A stretch of DNA of 64,000 nucleotides from [Phialemoniopsis] sp. UDSM-2020 (lineage: Eukaryota > Ascomycota > Sordariomycetes > Thyridiales > Thyridiaceae). A program made the position numbers and the translations under genes. This document shows positions 11,473 through 23,495 of this stretch, piece after piece. Location of the stretch: positions 2,170,001 to 2,234,000 of the forward strand of contig JAEILZ010000002.1 in assembly GCA_018873225.1 (NCBI GenBank). The letters are read 5' to 3'. The notes below the pieces were generated by a model. It saw only the letters and a list, made by a program, of their open reading frames with translations. It had not been told where the DNA came from and searched no databases. Numbering within the stretch: position 1 is the stretch's first letter; every line of letters begins with the position of its first letter.

Positions 11473-13370
11473 CTTTGCGGTGGTCGGTCTGCAGGAAAAT
11501 GCAGGGATCTGAGTGGGAGGATACTGGTCAGGTAGGGTCGGTTGTGAAGGTCGATGGAGGATGTGTATTGGATATCAATACAACAACGACTGGGTCTGAT
11601 ATTGGGGAGGAACAGATTTAAAAAGGAAGAAAAATCAATTTCCAGGAAATAGGAAACCCAATTGCCTTTATTACAAGCCCGCTCATGGGGAACAGAGTTT
11701 CTTTTATCTCTGCGTGAAGCAGGCGACACATGCAGGGGAGTACACCTAGCTAGCAAGATAACAAGAGATAAGCCACGCACCACCCCCCAAGCGACCACCC
11801 GCACGCCCCTGTAAGATAAGGAGTCATCCACTACGGGTCTGGCTTTTTCGGGGGAGAGTGGGGTTTCCACACGCCGCCGGCGGCCCAAGGATGGGCACCC
11901 GCTCGTGGACTGCCCAGGTGGTGGGACAAGGCGAAACACGAGAGCAGCAGCACAGGGCCAAGCTGCCGAATCACAGCCCAACAGAGGTCAGCCCGCCCAA
12001 ATGCATCCACGATGCCCCAAGATGATCGTCGGCCCCCGGTCCGTGGAGGAATGAAATGCCTCACATCTCATTGGAGATGGTCCGAAATTCCCCGCAAGCG
12101 GTCTGCCCTTGTTTCGTGTCGTGTACCTAAACTCTCTCTGTCGTGCCGCGGCATCAACCTTTTCAAAGTTTTCCCACCTCACTACTGCTTACTGGCTTAC
12201 TTACTCGGGAACCACGAACAAAAAGCAAGCCGGAAGGTTTCGAGGGAATTGGTTTAATCGTGCTCACGATATCACCCCATTCACTCACTGCCAACGTTCG
12301 CTGTGCCCTGTGATCAATCGGACAGCCCCGGGTCCTTACTGGCTGCCACCTACGCCACCCACGAGGTAGATACCTTGGTAGATAGATTAAAGATACCCGG
12401 AGAATGAAATGGGACTCGCTCTAGACTGGCCCGATACTACGGTCTTGGTGGTCTGCATGTGGCCTGCCGACGGTTCTGTACTTTGATAGACAGTGGGGAG
12501 TTTGTGGTCTGTAGGAAGGCCGGTGCTCTGTTTTAGGCCCTGCTATTTTAGACCGCCCGCTACGGAAAATGAGAGGTCAGTCCTTATCAACGCCATCTGA
12601 TTGGTCGAGCGGCCTTTTTCCTTTACACATTCGCCTGACGAGGCGGCGGATCTCTTCCTGTTTTCCAATGCTGCTCTCCATATCGCCGTGGTACGTTGGC
12701 CGCTTGGCCGTCGTAAGATGGCTGACGGCTCCTTAGTTGGGACAGTGACAGGCTCCTTTATCCCGTTTTTATCACGCGTCTCGAACCCCGGCTTTGCGTG
12801 CGGCGTGCGGCGTCCCGCCTGCAGGCCTACCGGATGCCAGCCTTCCTACGAGAGACGCGCACACCACCCCCCCGGATTCCATTTGTCGTTATCCTTAGTC
12901 ACAGCCAGTCAGACCTGTCAGGTAAAGCTGTGACCTTCGAACAGCCAGACACCAAAGCGGGAGAAATACCCGGCGAAACGTACCGCAGCCGTACAGTGCC
13001 CTCCTCAACTGCACTGTGTGTAGGGCTGCCCCAGATTCCATGCCGGACTACTTTACTTACTTTACCTGCCTCACAATGTCTTTTCTAGAACGGTTGCGTG
13101 GTCGTGACACCATTGTTAGGAAGCTCAGATCCGCGCACAGTCTTACGTCAGCACCCACAATGCATCTTCGGGAGGTTCAGGGGCAGACTGCCTCTAACCA
13201 GCAGTGTCTTACTTTATTTGTATGTAGGAGCTAACGTCACAGCTACCTAGGAAGCTTCCTTTCTCGTTCGTTCTCAAGATTTCTAGACGAGTATCACTCC
13301 AGGTCCCTCAGAACCCACGCAAAATACTGCGCACTAGGTGCGTGCTACAGCCGTTCCGTCAATAGCTCTT
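11473..13370. other. Long non-coding stretch upstream of glutamine synthetase
   Basis: About 1.9 kb with no credible gene. It probably contains the glutamine synthetase 5' untranslated region and promoter, and the 3' end of the GH5 gene. Open frames at 11430-11981 (minus), 12601-12933 and 12798-13088 (plus) give Pro/Arg/Ser-rich translations without family character. No repeat or mobile element was recognised. Confidence 0.55.
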
Positions 13371-15446
13371 TCACGGCGCTGCCGCCTCTAGAGTGTAGTT
13401 CACTGCGTTCGCCGGGACTCGAGGGTAGAACTCAAAGGTGAAGGCAGTGGTCTTCCCAGCTGCAATGACTGCATTGACGGTGTTTGCAGTAAGGATCACG
13501 CCACTGGTATCCCATCTCCACTGCGAGTCGTATGTCTGCAAAGCTTTGTGTTAGCTACTCCCTCTATCATGAATGCATTCAATGAGACCTACTCCTCGTG
13601 CTTGCTGCAACGGACCCAGCCACTTCGTCCAGTCATCAAACAAGTATGTGCCATCGATCTCTACCATCTTCACCGTGGCAACTCTGGGAAGACCTTTGAA
13701 CGTGATTGGTATTCTGAGATCGGCGCCAGCAACGGCTACAGAGCTCGTCGTTGCCAATTCGGGTGTGTCCCACTGCACGATCTCGACTTGTACCGGCGCA
13801 CCGGCAGTGAAGGCCAATGTCAGATTCGCTTTGCTTCCCGGCTCTGCTGTTGGTGGGAGGAACTTGGACAGGAAGGCGGCCTTGAACACGACGCTCGAGC
13901 CCGAGATGGAGAAGTCTGATGAGTGCAGGACCTCCCCTGTGCCAAGTTTAATGCTTGCCAGGCTATTGCCATTGAGCTGCAGATCCACCTTCTGATCTGT
14001 CACGTCATCACCCACGCGATGGAATATGTACGCCGAGCTAGATTGCGTCGGTGCTTGAGGATCGACTGTGCTCTCCGCCAAAGCGTTCGGTGTGCCCTTG
14101 GCAGCGTTGGTCATGATGCTGACTCCTACCGTGTCGCGCCACTCGCCAGTGCCTCTGTTGAGGTACGCATCACCGTTATCCCACACCATAACGGATGTGT
14201 TGCGAGCCGCTGCCTCCCGTGTGACAAAGTCAAGCCACTTGTGCCTGGCTGCAGTCTCGCATTGCTGAGGGAATGCGTCGTACTCTCCGATGACCAGGGG
14301 AATGTCGCTGAAGTTTCCTCGGACAATATCGAGATCATTTCGGACCGCATTCTTATCGTCTTCTGATCCCCAGATTGTCTTGCCCCTGTTATGGTCAGCT
14401 TCAGTCTTTCATTTTCCACATTGGGGCCGCATCCATACCAGGCATTGAAGGTGAAATCATCTAATGGCACATTGGTCAATATCAATACAAATCATACTAG
14501 CCAGATACACAAGAACTCACAGGGACTGTAGTAGTGGTACTGCAAGGCCCACGGGTTGCTGACGTTCGTCGGCTTCACAAACCACTGCGAAGTCTTGGAC
14601 GGATCCATCGCACCACCCACCAGCGTTACCACGCGCTGAGTGTTGAACCCCCCAGATGCTTTCAAAGCGTTCAGAAAAAGCCTGTTGATGTTGTTGATCT
14701 TTGCACCATCTTCCGCCGTGTTGGCCGGTGGCTCATTGATGGGCTCAAGTGCGAGAAGGGACGACTTGCAGGCGAGTTTTTCGCCGATCTGTATCCACGA
14801 ACGGTAGATCTTCTCATAGATCATTGTCAAGTTTGCATCGCTCTTGGTCACGTCGACCCAAGAGGAGTCTACCTTTTGGGTGAGCATTTGGCAAATGACA
14901 TTTATGAACCCGAAGGTATTCCTTACCATGGTGCATGTTCGTGATAACATAGAAGCCTCGCTCCATTGCCATGTCGACGACGTCCGAGACACGCTGCAGC
15001 CATGCCGGATCGATCGTCCAAGATGGGGATCCGGTCAGGTAGTGCTCAGTATAGGTCACTGCACCCGCTATTGGTCAGAGCTCGTCTGTCTAAGGGGCAG
15101 TAGGACAGCCATCACGCACCTGGGATGCGAACACTCTTAAATCCGCCGGTTTTTACATCATCAAATGTCTTTCCGACCACGGGTGGATTGTTCCAAGAAC
15201 CCTCAGTGGGAACGGCATCGAGAGTGTTTCCGAGGTTCCATCCAGGGTTCAACGCTGCCACGTAGTCGGCCGCGGATATCGGGTTGAACTCTTCTGTGCA
15301 TGCGACGGCCCTAGCATTGTTATTGATGGCGTGAGCAAGCGTCTGTACAGGCCTGCATCTGCGGGCAGCCAGGAGCACGTCGCCAAAGCAAGCGGCACTG
15401 CTTACAGAAGGAAGAGCGGCCAAGCGGCCTTCCTCAGAGCTTGCAT
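13371..15446 (-). CDS. Secreted GH5 endoglucanase with C-terminal X2 module
   Basis: Glycoside hydrolase family 5 cellulase. Seven exons: complement(join(13371..13535, 13593..14385, 14439..14460, 14521..14868, 14927..15058, 15120..15358, 15406..15446)), 579 residues. Catalytic domain motifs in order: NPGWNLGNTLDAVPTEGSWN, GGFKSVRIPVTYTEH, TNMHHDSSW, EPINEPP (acid/base Glu), QYHYYSPYDFTFNAWG, PLVIGEYDAFP (nucleophile Glu) and MVWDNGDAYLNR. The C-terminal 200 residues match the CBM_X2/Ig-like module of fungal GH5 enzymes, with two copies of a VEIVQWDT/FEFYPRVP-type strand pattern. Exon 5 is only 22 bp. The N-terminal exon (41 bp, MQALRKAAWPLFLL) followed by a 47-nt intron gives a signal-peptide-like start; this start is the least certain part. 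An unspliced alternative start lies upstream in the open frame. Confidence 0.9.
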
Positions 15447-16044
15447 GATGCTTGCTGTGAGTTACGGAACAGTTGAGACAATGCAATGGCCTCAACAAAG
15501 TATGGAAATAGTGCAGCATCATGACCGAGGACGTGAACGATTTTAAAGTATCACAGCGTTGCAGTTTGAGATGCAATTTAACCACCTCTTGGCATTCCGT
15601 AATACAAGATGCAGCTGTCATTGGAGGGATCTTAGAACGTTCGATATTAAAATCGGCGGTATGGCCCCAAGGGGAAATGAATAAAAGGACTGCGGCGGTA
15701 AGCTCCACCAAATGCAACCCTGATCGTGCAAATGTATCAACACCTGAGTGAATATGCAGGTCCACTGCAGGGTATCTCGAGAATTGTCATAGAACCTGGT
15801 CTAGTGCTCTCACACAGCGCTGCAGTCAGCTTCAATGCTTCATCCGTCAGCATGCCAATCACACACGGAAGACCCAGGACGAGGACTAGAAGCCATGCGA
15901 GATGTATATACGATTGGCAAGGACTAAAACATGATTGAAGCGACGCTCACCGGACGCCAACTTAGACCTAGCATCCTGATGGAAGAACCCGATTCCCTCT
16001 CCAATCGATAGCCGTCCAACATTAAAACATACACGCCTCAATCT
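15447..16044. other. Intergenic, no gene seen
   Basis: Promoter side of the GH5 gene and 3' side of the ankyrin gene. The open frame of the GH5 second exon runs upstream to 15765 but is not protein-like there. Confidence 0.55.
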
Positions 16045-17700
16045 TCACGTCCGCTTGACATCCGTCACGTTCGAATTCGATCCAACTCCGGAACCCATGA
16101 CGCTGTCATAATCTGGTGGCGCATCTTGCCTCGCATCAGCAGTAGCAGCTGGCGCTGGCGCTGGCATGTCGCGCGGCACGGCGTTTGAGCTGTCCGCTCT
16201 TGGCGATATAGTCGACCCGTGAAGCCGTATGCTCTGAAGTGTCTTAGCGTCAAGACCCGATGTGTCCGCGGCGTAGTCCAAGAGAAGTCTCGCCAGATCC
16301 TTATTACCGGACCCAACCACCTTATTGAACATTGACTGGCCGACAAGGTCCTTTGCGTTGGGGTCGGCACCGTGCTCGAGCAAAAGTCGGGTGAGCGGGA
16401 TGTTCTGTCTGTCGAGAACGTAGCTGAATATAGGCAAGCCGGTGATATCCCTGGTGTTTGGATCTGCGCCCTTCTCCAGCAGTAGCTTCACAAGCGGTAT
16501 CGTATCCCCGCGCTGAAGGATAGCTTCCACCAGTGCTGCCCTGCCAGTGATATCGCGCTCATTTGCATTGGCACCACGCTCAAGTAGAAGCCGTACCACT
16601 TCGAGACTCGCACCTTGCAGCGCCTGGATGAAGATGCCGCGGCCCGTGATATCCCGCGCATGCAGATTTGCGCCGTTTTCTAGAAGCAGTCGGATGACGT
16701 CTACGTTGCCGCGGTCGATGACCTCGATGAAAAACGGCCGGCCGATGATGCTCGCCTCCTTGGGGTCGGCGCCGTGCTTCAGCAGCGCCTCGAGCACGGC
16801 GAGGTCGCCCGCCTGCGCGGCGTAGAAGAGCGGCGGCAGGTTCTTGGCCCTGGTGGTGAGGCTTGCGCCGTGGTCGATGATAAAGTCGATGATGTCGACG
16901 CGCTTGCTGTCGATCGCGCAGAAAAGAGCCGTCTTGCCGTCCTCGTTCTTGCCGTTGATGTTTGCGCCCTGCGAGAGAAGGCCCTGGATCAGGCCTGTAT
17001 CGCCGTGCAGCGTTGCCTGACAGAGCGGGGAGACGAGGGGCTCGGGCTTGAAGCGCATCGCCGACGTGACTGCGTTCCATGTGCTTGCCAGGCTCGACAA
17101 GAAACCAGACCCCGAGACCTGTTGCGATGAGGATCCCGCGGCTTGTGCATTGGAGTACTGCGGCGGCAGGTCGGCATTGGATGCTTTTGGGCGCAGAATG
17201 TCTCTGCGCTGTAAGACAACTGTCCTAGTCCGCGACGCCTCCTTGAGGATATCCCGCGCGCTCTCTGCGTTCAATATGCCATCCTGATCCCGTACCGACT
17301 GCACCTCAAGCAGTCCTTGGAAGAGCCCTAGAAGAGCCAGCTCTGTCTTGAGACAAGACAAGAGCTCATCCACTACAGACGCATCGAGTTCTTGTGTCTC
17401 GGCAGAACCGAGTCGCCGCGCCTGCTTGTCTAGAGCAGCAAGCGCACGCTCAAACTCTTGAAGCTGGTTGAGAATTTCCGAGCGGGCTGTTATCGAAACT
17501 GCGCTTGACCTCTCAAGGCTTCTTTCCAGGTTTGTTGCCTCTTCACTGACTCCTTTGAGATTTTGCCCGAGCTTCTTCACGTCTGCCCACTGCTCCTCAT
17601 CGCCATGAAGGTTATATGCCTCTTCTACCTCTGCAGCCGTTGCAGTAGCCCGTGTTGCTACCGACGAACATAGAGATGTGATTGAAGTTATTGACGTCAT
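16045..17700 (-). CDS. Ankyrin-repeat protein with two PPxY motifs
   Basis: Intronless 551-residue protein. Residues 1-170 are predicted helical and coiled, opening like the N-terminal domains of fungal STAND/Helo-like proteins (resemblance by eye only). Residues 178-215 form a linker. About eight ankyrin repeats span 223-480, several with GADPN, LLLE(R/K)GA and DITGR cores. The tail is Ala/Pro-rich. PPQY at 179-182 and PPDY at 528-531 flank the repeat block; PPxY is the ligand of WW domains such as those in Rsp5/NEDD4-type ubiquitin ligases. No enzyme domain is seen, so a scaffold or adaptor role is most likely. It stands alone between a cellulase and an ABC pump. Confidence 0.88.
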   Translation of the reverse strand: MTSITSITSLCSSVATRATATAAEVEEAYNLHGDEEQWADVKKLGQNLKGVSEEATNLERSLERSSAVSITARSEILNQLQEFERALAALDKQARRLGSAETQELDASVVDELLSCLKTELALLGLFQGLLEVQSVRDQDGILNAESARDILKEASRTRTVVLQRRDILRPKASNADLPPQYSNAQAAGSSSQQVSGSGFLSSLASTWNAVTSAMRFKPEPLVSPLCQATLHGDTGLIQGLLSQGANINGKNEDGKTALFCAIDSKRVDIIDFIIDHGASLTTRAKNLPPLFYAAQAGDLAVLEALLKHGADPKEASIIGRPFFIEVIDRGNVDVIRLLLENGANLHARDITGRGIFIQALQGASLEVVRLLLERGANANERDITGRAALVEAILQRGDTIPLVKLLLEKGADPNTRDITGLPIFSYVLDRQNIPLTRLLLEHGADPNAKDLVGQSMFNKVVGSGNKDLARLLLDYAADTSGLDAKTLQSIRLHGSTISPRADSSNAVPRDMPAPAPAATADARQDAPPDYDSVMGSGVGSNSNVTDVKRT

Positions 17701-18210
17701 CGTGTCCGATCGCTCTTTCTGTCAAGAAAGAAGCGAAACAATGTACGACACTCGTGAAGGGCACCAGACGAGCAAGAACGTTGAGATATACTTGTTACTT
17801 CTCGGGCAAAAGTGGGCTGATTGGGGGAAGAGGGGCATCTGCCTAGGCGAGAAACAGCCCAAAGGCAGCCTTAAAGGTGGCCTCCTCACGCGCGTGGCAG
17901 CACAGAGCTGAAAGCAAGACTAGCCGAAAGGGCTGTAGGTGACGTTGGTGCATTACGAATGCAAGTCCAGCTTACGTCTTAGCACCAAAGTAACCTTGAA
18001 CCAACACTCGAGCTGTTACTTCGTAGCTGGCGTGGATCGTAAAAGAGCCAATCGATTAAACATTATTACTTGATGATCCCACTGTCTATTCTACAGGAAC
18101 CGCAAGGAGTGGTTTTTCTAGCTTTTGAAGATGAGAAATGCAGCGAACCTTCTGTAAATGAAATCATACATAGAAAAATTGTGGTTTGACTTGAGAATTG
18201 AGACAGCCTT
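17701..18210. other. Intergenic, no gene seen
   Basis: Promoter of the ankyrin gene and 3' flank of the ABC transporter gene (both minus strand). Nothing else recognised. Confidence 0.55.
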
Positions 18211-21200
18211 TTACATTTCCTTCTTCCCCTTGCCCTTCTTCGGCATTCTCGCGACCCAGTAGAGAGCCATTGCGCCCACGATATTGAAGCCGATGTACAC
18301 CCACATGAGCCCAAAGTTACGCCACCGGTGTGTGTACTCGGAGCCAATACCGGCCAAGAATACGTTGGTGTCCTTCATCTTGCAATAGTTGCAGTTGTCG
18401 CCAGTGACGTCCGGACTCATGACGTACCCACCGGCTTGCGAGATGTATTCGGCCATGTACTCGCCGCACGTCTTGCCGTCGGGAGTGCTGACGCGAGTCC
18501 ACTCGTTGTCGGCGCACGCCACGTCGACGTTGGCGATGCCCGTCGACATGACGGCCGAGATCCAGTACGACAGCGGCGACGCCCGGTACAAGAAGATCCA
18601 GAAGCGCGGCATCACGTTGGCCGGGGCCAGCACGCCGCAAAAGAAGAAGGACATCATGAAGAGCAGGTTTGCCACGTTGGCGCCCGCCTCGGCCGTGGCC
18701 GCAAAGGACACGCACAAGTGGCCGAGGGTCGACGCGTATAGCAAGAACTGCCAGAAGAGGAGGAACATGAGGCCGCCCCGCTCGGCGGACTGGCCAGCAG
18801 CCTCGGCGTTCCTGTAGAAGCCGGCCGGGAAGTAGACGACGATGAACATGAACAATGAAGCGACGGTATTCCAGGGCAGCTCCGAGATGATCTGGCTAAG
18901 CATAAATACCTTCCAGGAATAGGTCTTGGCCGGGCGCTCGCGGACCTCGTATAGGTTGCGCTGCAAAATGAACTGCGGGAGTTGTTGGTTGACCAACTGG
19001 CCGAACACAGTCGTCAGCTCGAAGATGGCGATCATCTGGTTCCGGAGACCCTGGATGGTCAGGGGGGCGTCAAGGAAGATGAGACCGACGAAAAGAGCTG
19101 AACCGATAGTGAGGAGGAGCTTCGAGTAGATATAGGAAGGGGTGCGCCAGGACTGCTGGAAGACCCGTTGCGTCACAACAACAAATTGGTCCCAGAGCGA
19201 TGCTGCGAACTCGCGATATGAAGCAGGATCGTCTTTCTCGTGAATAGAAGGTCGACTCTGGCCTGCGTTTCGGAGACGGGCCAATTCCTCCTGGACGGTC
19301 TTGTACTCTGGACTCGATCGCCATGTTTCGTGCCAGTCAATTTCAGAGTGAGAGCCCGGAGCAGCACCAGTGGCTTCGAGCATCCATTCGGCTGGATTCG
19401 CTCCAGGAGGGCATTGAGGTGCTCCATTGCGCTCAAAGTACTCCGTCAGGGTTTCGGAATTCTCGCCAATTTCACCTATGAGGGACAATTTTGGTCAGCT
19501 GCTGGACTCTTCATGCAGGTACAGTAGGGTACACAATAGTAGTGACCATGATGAGAGCACTAACCAAAGTAAACAGTACGACCCTCGTCTGCGAGTAGTA
19601 GTAGCCGATCGAATCGTTGGAACAGCATAGCAGAAGGCTGATGGATGGTGCAAAGGATGGACTGGCCAGCCTTGGAAAGTTTCTCAAGAAGATCCAGTAC
19701 AGCCCAAGAGGTCTGCGAGTCCAAACCCGAAGTAGGTTCATCAACGAACAGCAGTAGAGGTGGCTTTGCCGCCAGCTCAACCCCAATAGTCAAACGTTTG
19801 CGTTGCTCGACGTTTAGACCCTCTCCCAGGATGCCGACAACGGCATCAGCGTAATCTTGCATTTCCAGAAGACGGATGACTTCGTCGACATAAGCCAGCT
19901 TTTCAGCTTTGGGAGTCTTGGCAGGTTGTCGTAGGAGCGCCGAGAATGTCAAGGCCTGAGGTGGTCAGTCATGAGCGAGAGAGATGCAGCCAGAGTTTGA
20001 AAAAGGAGTACTTACCTCACGAACAGTGCTAGTCTCTAAATGCAAATCTTGTTGCTGAGCGTACCCAGTCTTACGCTGGAAACTCTCATCCCGGATCTTG
20101 CCGTCCACGAGCATCTCACCAGTGATCACTCCGACACCACCTCGACGATCGGCCAAGCAGTCGAGAAGGGTAGTCTTCCCCGCACCAGACACGCCCATCA
20201 GAGCTGTCAGAGTCCCTGGCTTTACCCAGCCATCGACATTGTTCAGAATGCGGCGGTTTTTACCCTTGATCTTGAGATCATAGCAGACATTGTTCCAATG
20301 GAAGACGCTGGTCGAGCCTTTGAAGGCTCCCTCGCCACTCGAGATAGAGCCCTCGGCTCTTTCGATGATAGGCACAGGTCCCGTGAGCGACTTCTCCACG
20401 TCATTGTTGCTATTTGTGGAGGCCCTCGGGACAAAACCTCGCCGGAAGACCAGGACCTCTCCTTTGGACTTCTTTGCCAAGATGTATTCACTGGCCATAA
20501 AGTAAACAATGTGGTTGAAGATTGCCATGGCAATGATGATGCCCAGATTGCGCCACTTGTGGCTGTGGAAGTAGCTGTAAGCTGACTGGATGTAGGCCTC
20601 CCCAGAGACGATGAGCTGTCCGGGCAAGGCACCAATAGCATCGCATGACACGCTTGGAGAGCCCGGGATGGCGTAGCTTGGGATGTAAGAGGAACAGGTG
20701 AAGTTGCGACCGTGAAACTCGTTGATCATGAGGGACTCGTAGCCATAACCCACTGGATTGAGATAGTTGATCCAGCGACACCACGATAGCATGTAGTCGA
20801 CGGGGATCACGAAGCCGGTAAAGATGATCAAGGCGAGGATCATGATGGATGCAGGAACCATAGCTTGTTGTTCGGTCCGTGAGAGCGAGGCGCTACGGTA
20901 ATTAGTATGGAGTTGCGCTCGCCGAGAGGAGAGCACTTACACAGATCTGAAGACTCCTGACATGGCCATGACGATGAGAAAGACCGTCAAGAGGTAAAAG
21001 AAAAAGGCGCCAGGGGTACGGTGCAGATTGGTCATGAAGTAGAAAACCAAGTTGAAGCAGACCACATTCAACATCTTGAGGGGCAGATCGAAGAGTACTG
21101 AGGCATAACTCTCTGCAGATGGGTGATAGAACGCGTATCGAGACTGTTTTTCCACGATCGGACGTTGGGCATACAACGTCATGATCTCGAGCATGGACGA

Positions 21201-22961
21201 GAAAGCGTTGAACAAGATCGCCATAAATAGCACAACGGTACGACCGTAGAAGGAGTCCGTGTCGGGTCGTAAGTTGAAGAAGATGGAAGAGAGAATCAGA
21301 GCCATGATACTGTTGACAAACATCATTCCTACAGGCATCGCAGGATCTGCCACGAAGCGTCTGTAGCCCCTCCAAAAGCAAAGCTGGACTTGTTGGTTGT
21401 ATGTGAGGGTATAAGGCGATCTGAGGCGCTGGCCCTTGGCTTGGTGAGCTCTTTTCGATTCCCGAAATGACTCTGCATCTGGTCCGTCGATAGGATGTTG
21501 CTTCTTATACTCGTCAATCTCGGCTCGCAAATTGTTGTATTCCGGACTGCTTTTCCAAGCATGGGCGAATTCTTCGGCAGTCCTCGGTGGATTGCAACCC
21601 TTGCGCGGAATGCGTTCTGCAGGGAACGTCATGGAAGTGAGGAAGTCTGGCGTGGTCTGACGCTCTGGACATTCATACCCGAGGTTGATAAAATATTCTT
21701 TCGCTTTCGAAGCAGGCCCGAAGTAAATTGGGTGACCTTCGTAGAGAACCAAAGTCTTGTCGAACTGGTCATAGGCCTTCTGTGGTGCCTGATAGATGGA
21801 GACGGCACAAGTCTGACCAAACACCTCGGACTGAAGTCTCAAGGTCTTGCAAAATTCAATGGCGTTTGCAGAATCGAGACCACGGGTGGAGCTGTGAACC
21901 TAGTCAATATTGGATGACAATTGAGAGGCAGCCTTTCCCACTTACTTATCCCAACATTGGAAAGGTGCACCTGATAGTGTTGCTTCCGCAATGGTCACAC
22001 GTTTGCGTTCACCCCCTGATACTCCTCGCTCAAAGTCGTTACCGACCTTCGTATTGATCGTATGGTTGATACCATACATGGCCATGACGACATCTCGATG
22101 GTGATCACAGTATCTGAGGTTGATGCGGTTAATTGAATAGTCCTGCACGACAAAAAACAGTATAGAGCCATGGTCTTACATGTTGCGATCGATGTTCTCT
22201 GGTAAGCTCCGCGGACAGCGCGCGCGAGAGGCAAACGTCAGAGTTTCCCCAACAGTCAGCTTGGGAAAGTGGACATCAACCTCGGCCGTGTATATGGCAT
22301 CTCCTCGATGATGGGTATGCATCTCATGCGATGAGAGGCCTTGGTAGTTGAAGTAGGATCCCTCGTTGACATAGATGCCATTCGTCTCGCCCGAGATGGT
22401 CTTGAGGAACGTCGAACAACCGGAGCCAGGCGGGCCTAACACAGCCAACATCTCGCCAGGGCGCAAGACGCCATCAAAGCCTCTCAGAATATCGATACGT
22501 GTCTGACCGGCCTTGTGGTCCAGCAAACGACGCACCATACCTGGCATAGCGAGCCAGATATTGCCGACGTCCTTCTGAAAGTCGGTAGGAGTACCGTACC
22601 CAAAGACGCTCATGTTCTCGAAGCAGACACCGAGTTTCCGAGAGCGCTGGCCTCGTTCGTTGGCCACATTCGCGATGTTCTTCGCCCATGAACGTGCATT
22701 GAACTTTTCGCTAAGTGGATTCATGGGAGAGTCTGGGTCATCGCTCCCAAAGATGGGCTCGGTCGGACGGTCATCGGTACCGGATGTCGAATCCCGTGTG
22801 TATTGTCGAGCAAGTTGTTGTACATCCGAGTGCCGCTTTTCCATCGCTTGTACTTCATGGGCTTCGGCATCCTTGCTCATTGTTTGTGCTTCCATAGAAG
22901 CTCGCACAGGGCCCAATACTGGTGCACCATTCACTCCAACGCTCCCAATGTGTGTTGACAT
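18211..22961 (-). CDS. PDR-type (ABCG) multidrug ABC transporter
   Basis: Full-size pleiotropic drug resistance pump of the plasma membrane, exporting hydrophobic toxins or fungicides using ATP. Six exons: complement(join(18211..19475, 19565..19955, 20016..20892, 20941..21891, 21946..22113, 22180..22961)), 1477 residues, within the normal 1400-1550. Order is NBD1-TMD1-NBD2-TMD2, the reverse topology typical of PDR. NBD1 has the fungal-typical degenerate Walker [14 protein letters not shown] (Cys in place of Lys) and an intact VSGGERKRV signature. NBD2 has canonical [12 protein letters not shown] but the degenerate signature [12 protein letters not shown], followed by [15 protein letters not shown]. 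The two nucleotide sites are therefore asymmetric, as in Cdr1/Pdr5. It ends in a basic KKGKGKKEM tail. Neighbour upstream is a Dal5-like permease on the same strand. Confidence 0.96.
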
Positions 22962-23495
22962 GGTTGTTTGCTAGGTCGGTACCATGCGAGAAACGAATGA
23001 CCAGGAGGATGAAAGATGGAAAACTTCTGCAATCGACTCGACATAGGTCAAATAGAAGAAACAGATTTACTCCTTAGAAGCTTAAATAGTCTCATAACAT
23101 TTAAATTTTCTCTTCAAAAAGCTGATCTAGGTGACTTGTCTCCTGACGCGCTCTTATCACCGCTCCGGACCGCTCATCCCCGCTTACGGCCGCTGTGGGT
23201 CCATCGCCCGACTCAAGGCCGTCAAATTCGGCCGCCGCATCGGTGATCGCAGGAAAAGCGGTAATTAACGGGGTACGGCATATTATTTTTTTCACCACGG
23301 CAATAAGAGATTAAGCTTGATAACGGCTTTGTCCGACATCGAATGTTCAATCAGTGTGTCCCCACTACCCTGAACTTGGTCAACCATAGATCAACTCAAA
23401 ATAGGGGCTGACCCTACCAGGGTCAAAATGTTCTTCTTTCCTTCTCCCACCCGGCTCTCTTGCTCCAATTCACCTTTCAACCTCGAATGCATCCC
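22962..23495. other. Intergenic, AT-rich around 23080-23110
   Basis: Promoter of the ABC pump. Two segments (about 23150-23260) contain several CGGACCG/CCGC triplets that could be sites for Zn2Cys6 regulators of drug-efflux genes; this is suggestive only. No gene recognised. Confidence 0.5.

Noticed and set aside
11430..11981. 183-codon minus-strand frame upstream of glutamine synthetase
   Set aside because: Overlaps the glutamine synthetase start and promoter, Arg/Pro/Ser-rich; probably untranslated leader.
15112..15765. Long N-terminal extension of the GH5 frame
   Set aside because: The extension lacks protein character and would bury the secretion signal; a short 41-bp first exon gives a better N-terminus, though not proven.
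23101..23298. Short minus-strand frame near the ABC pump promoter
   Set aside because: AT-rich and short, with no motif; more likely promoter.
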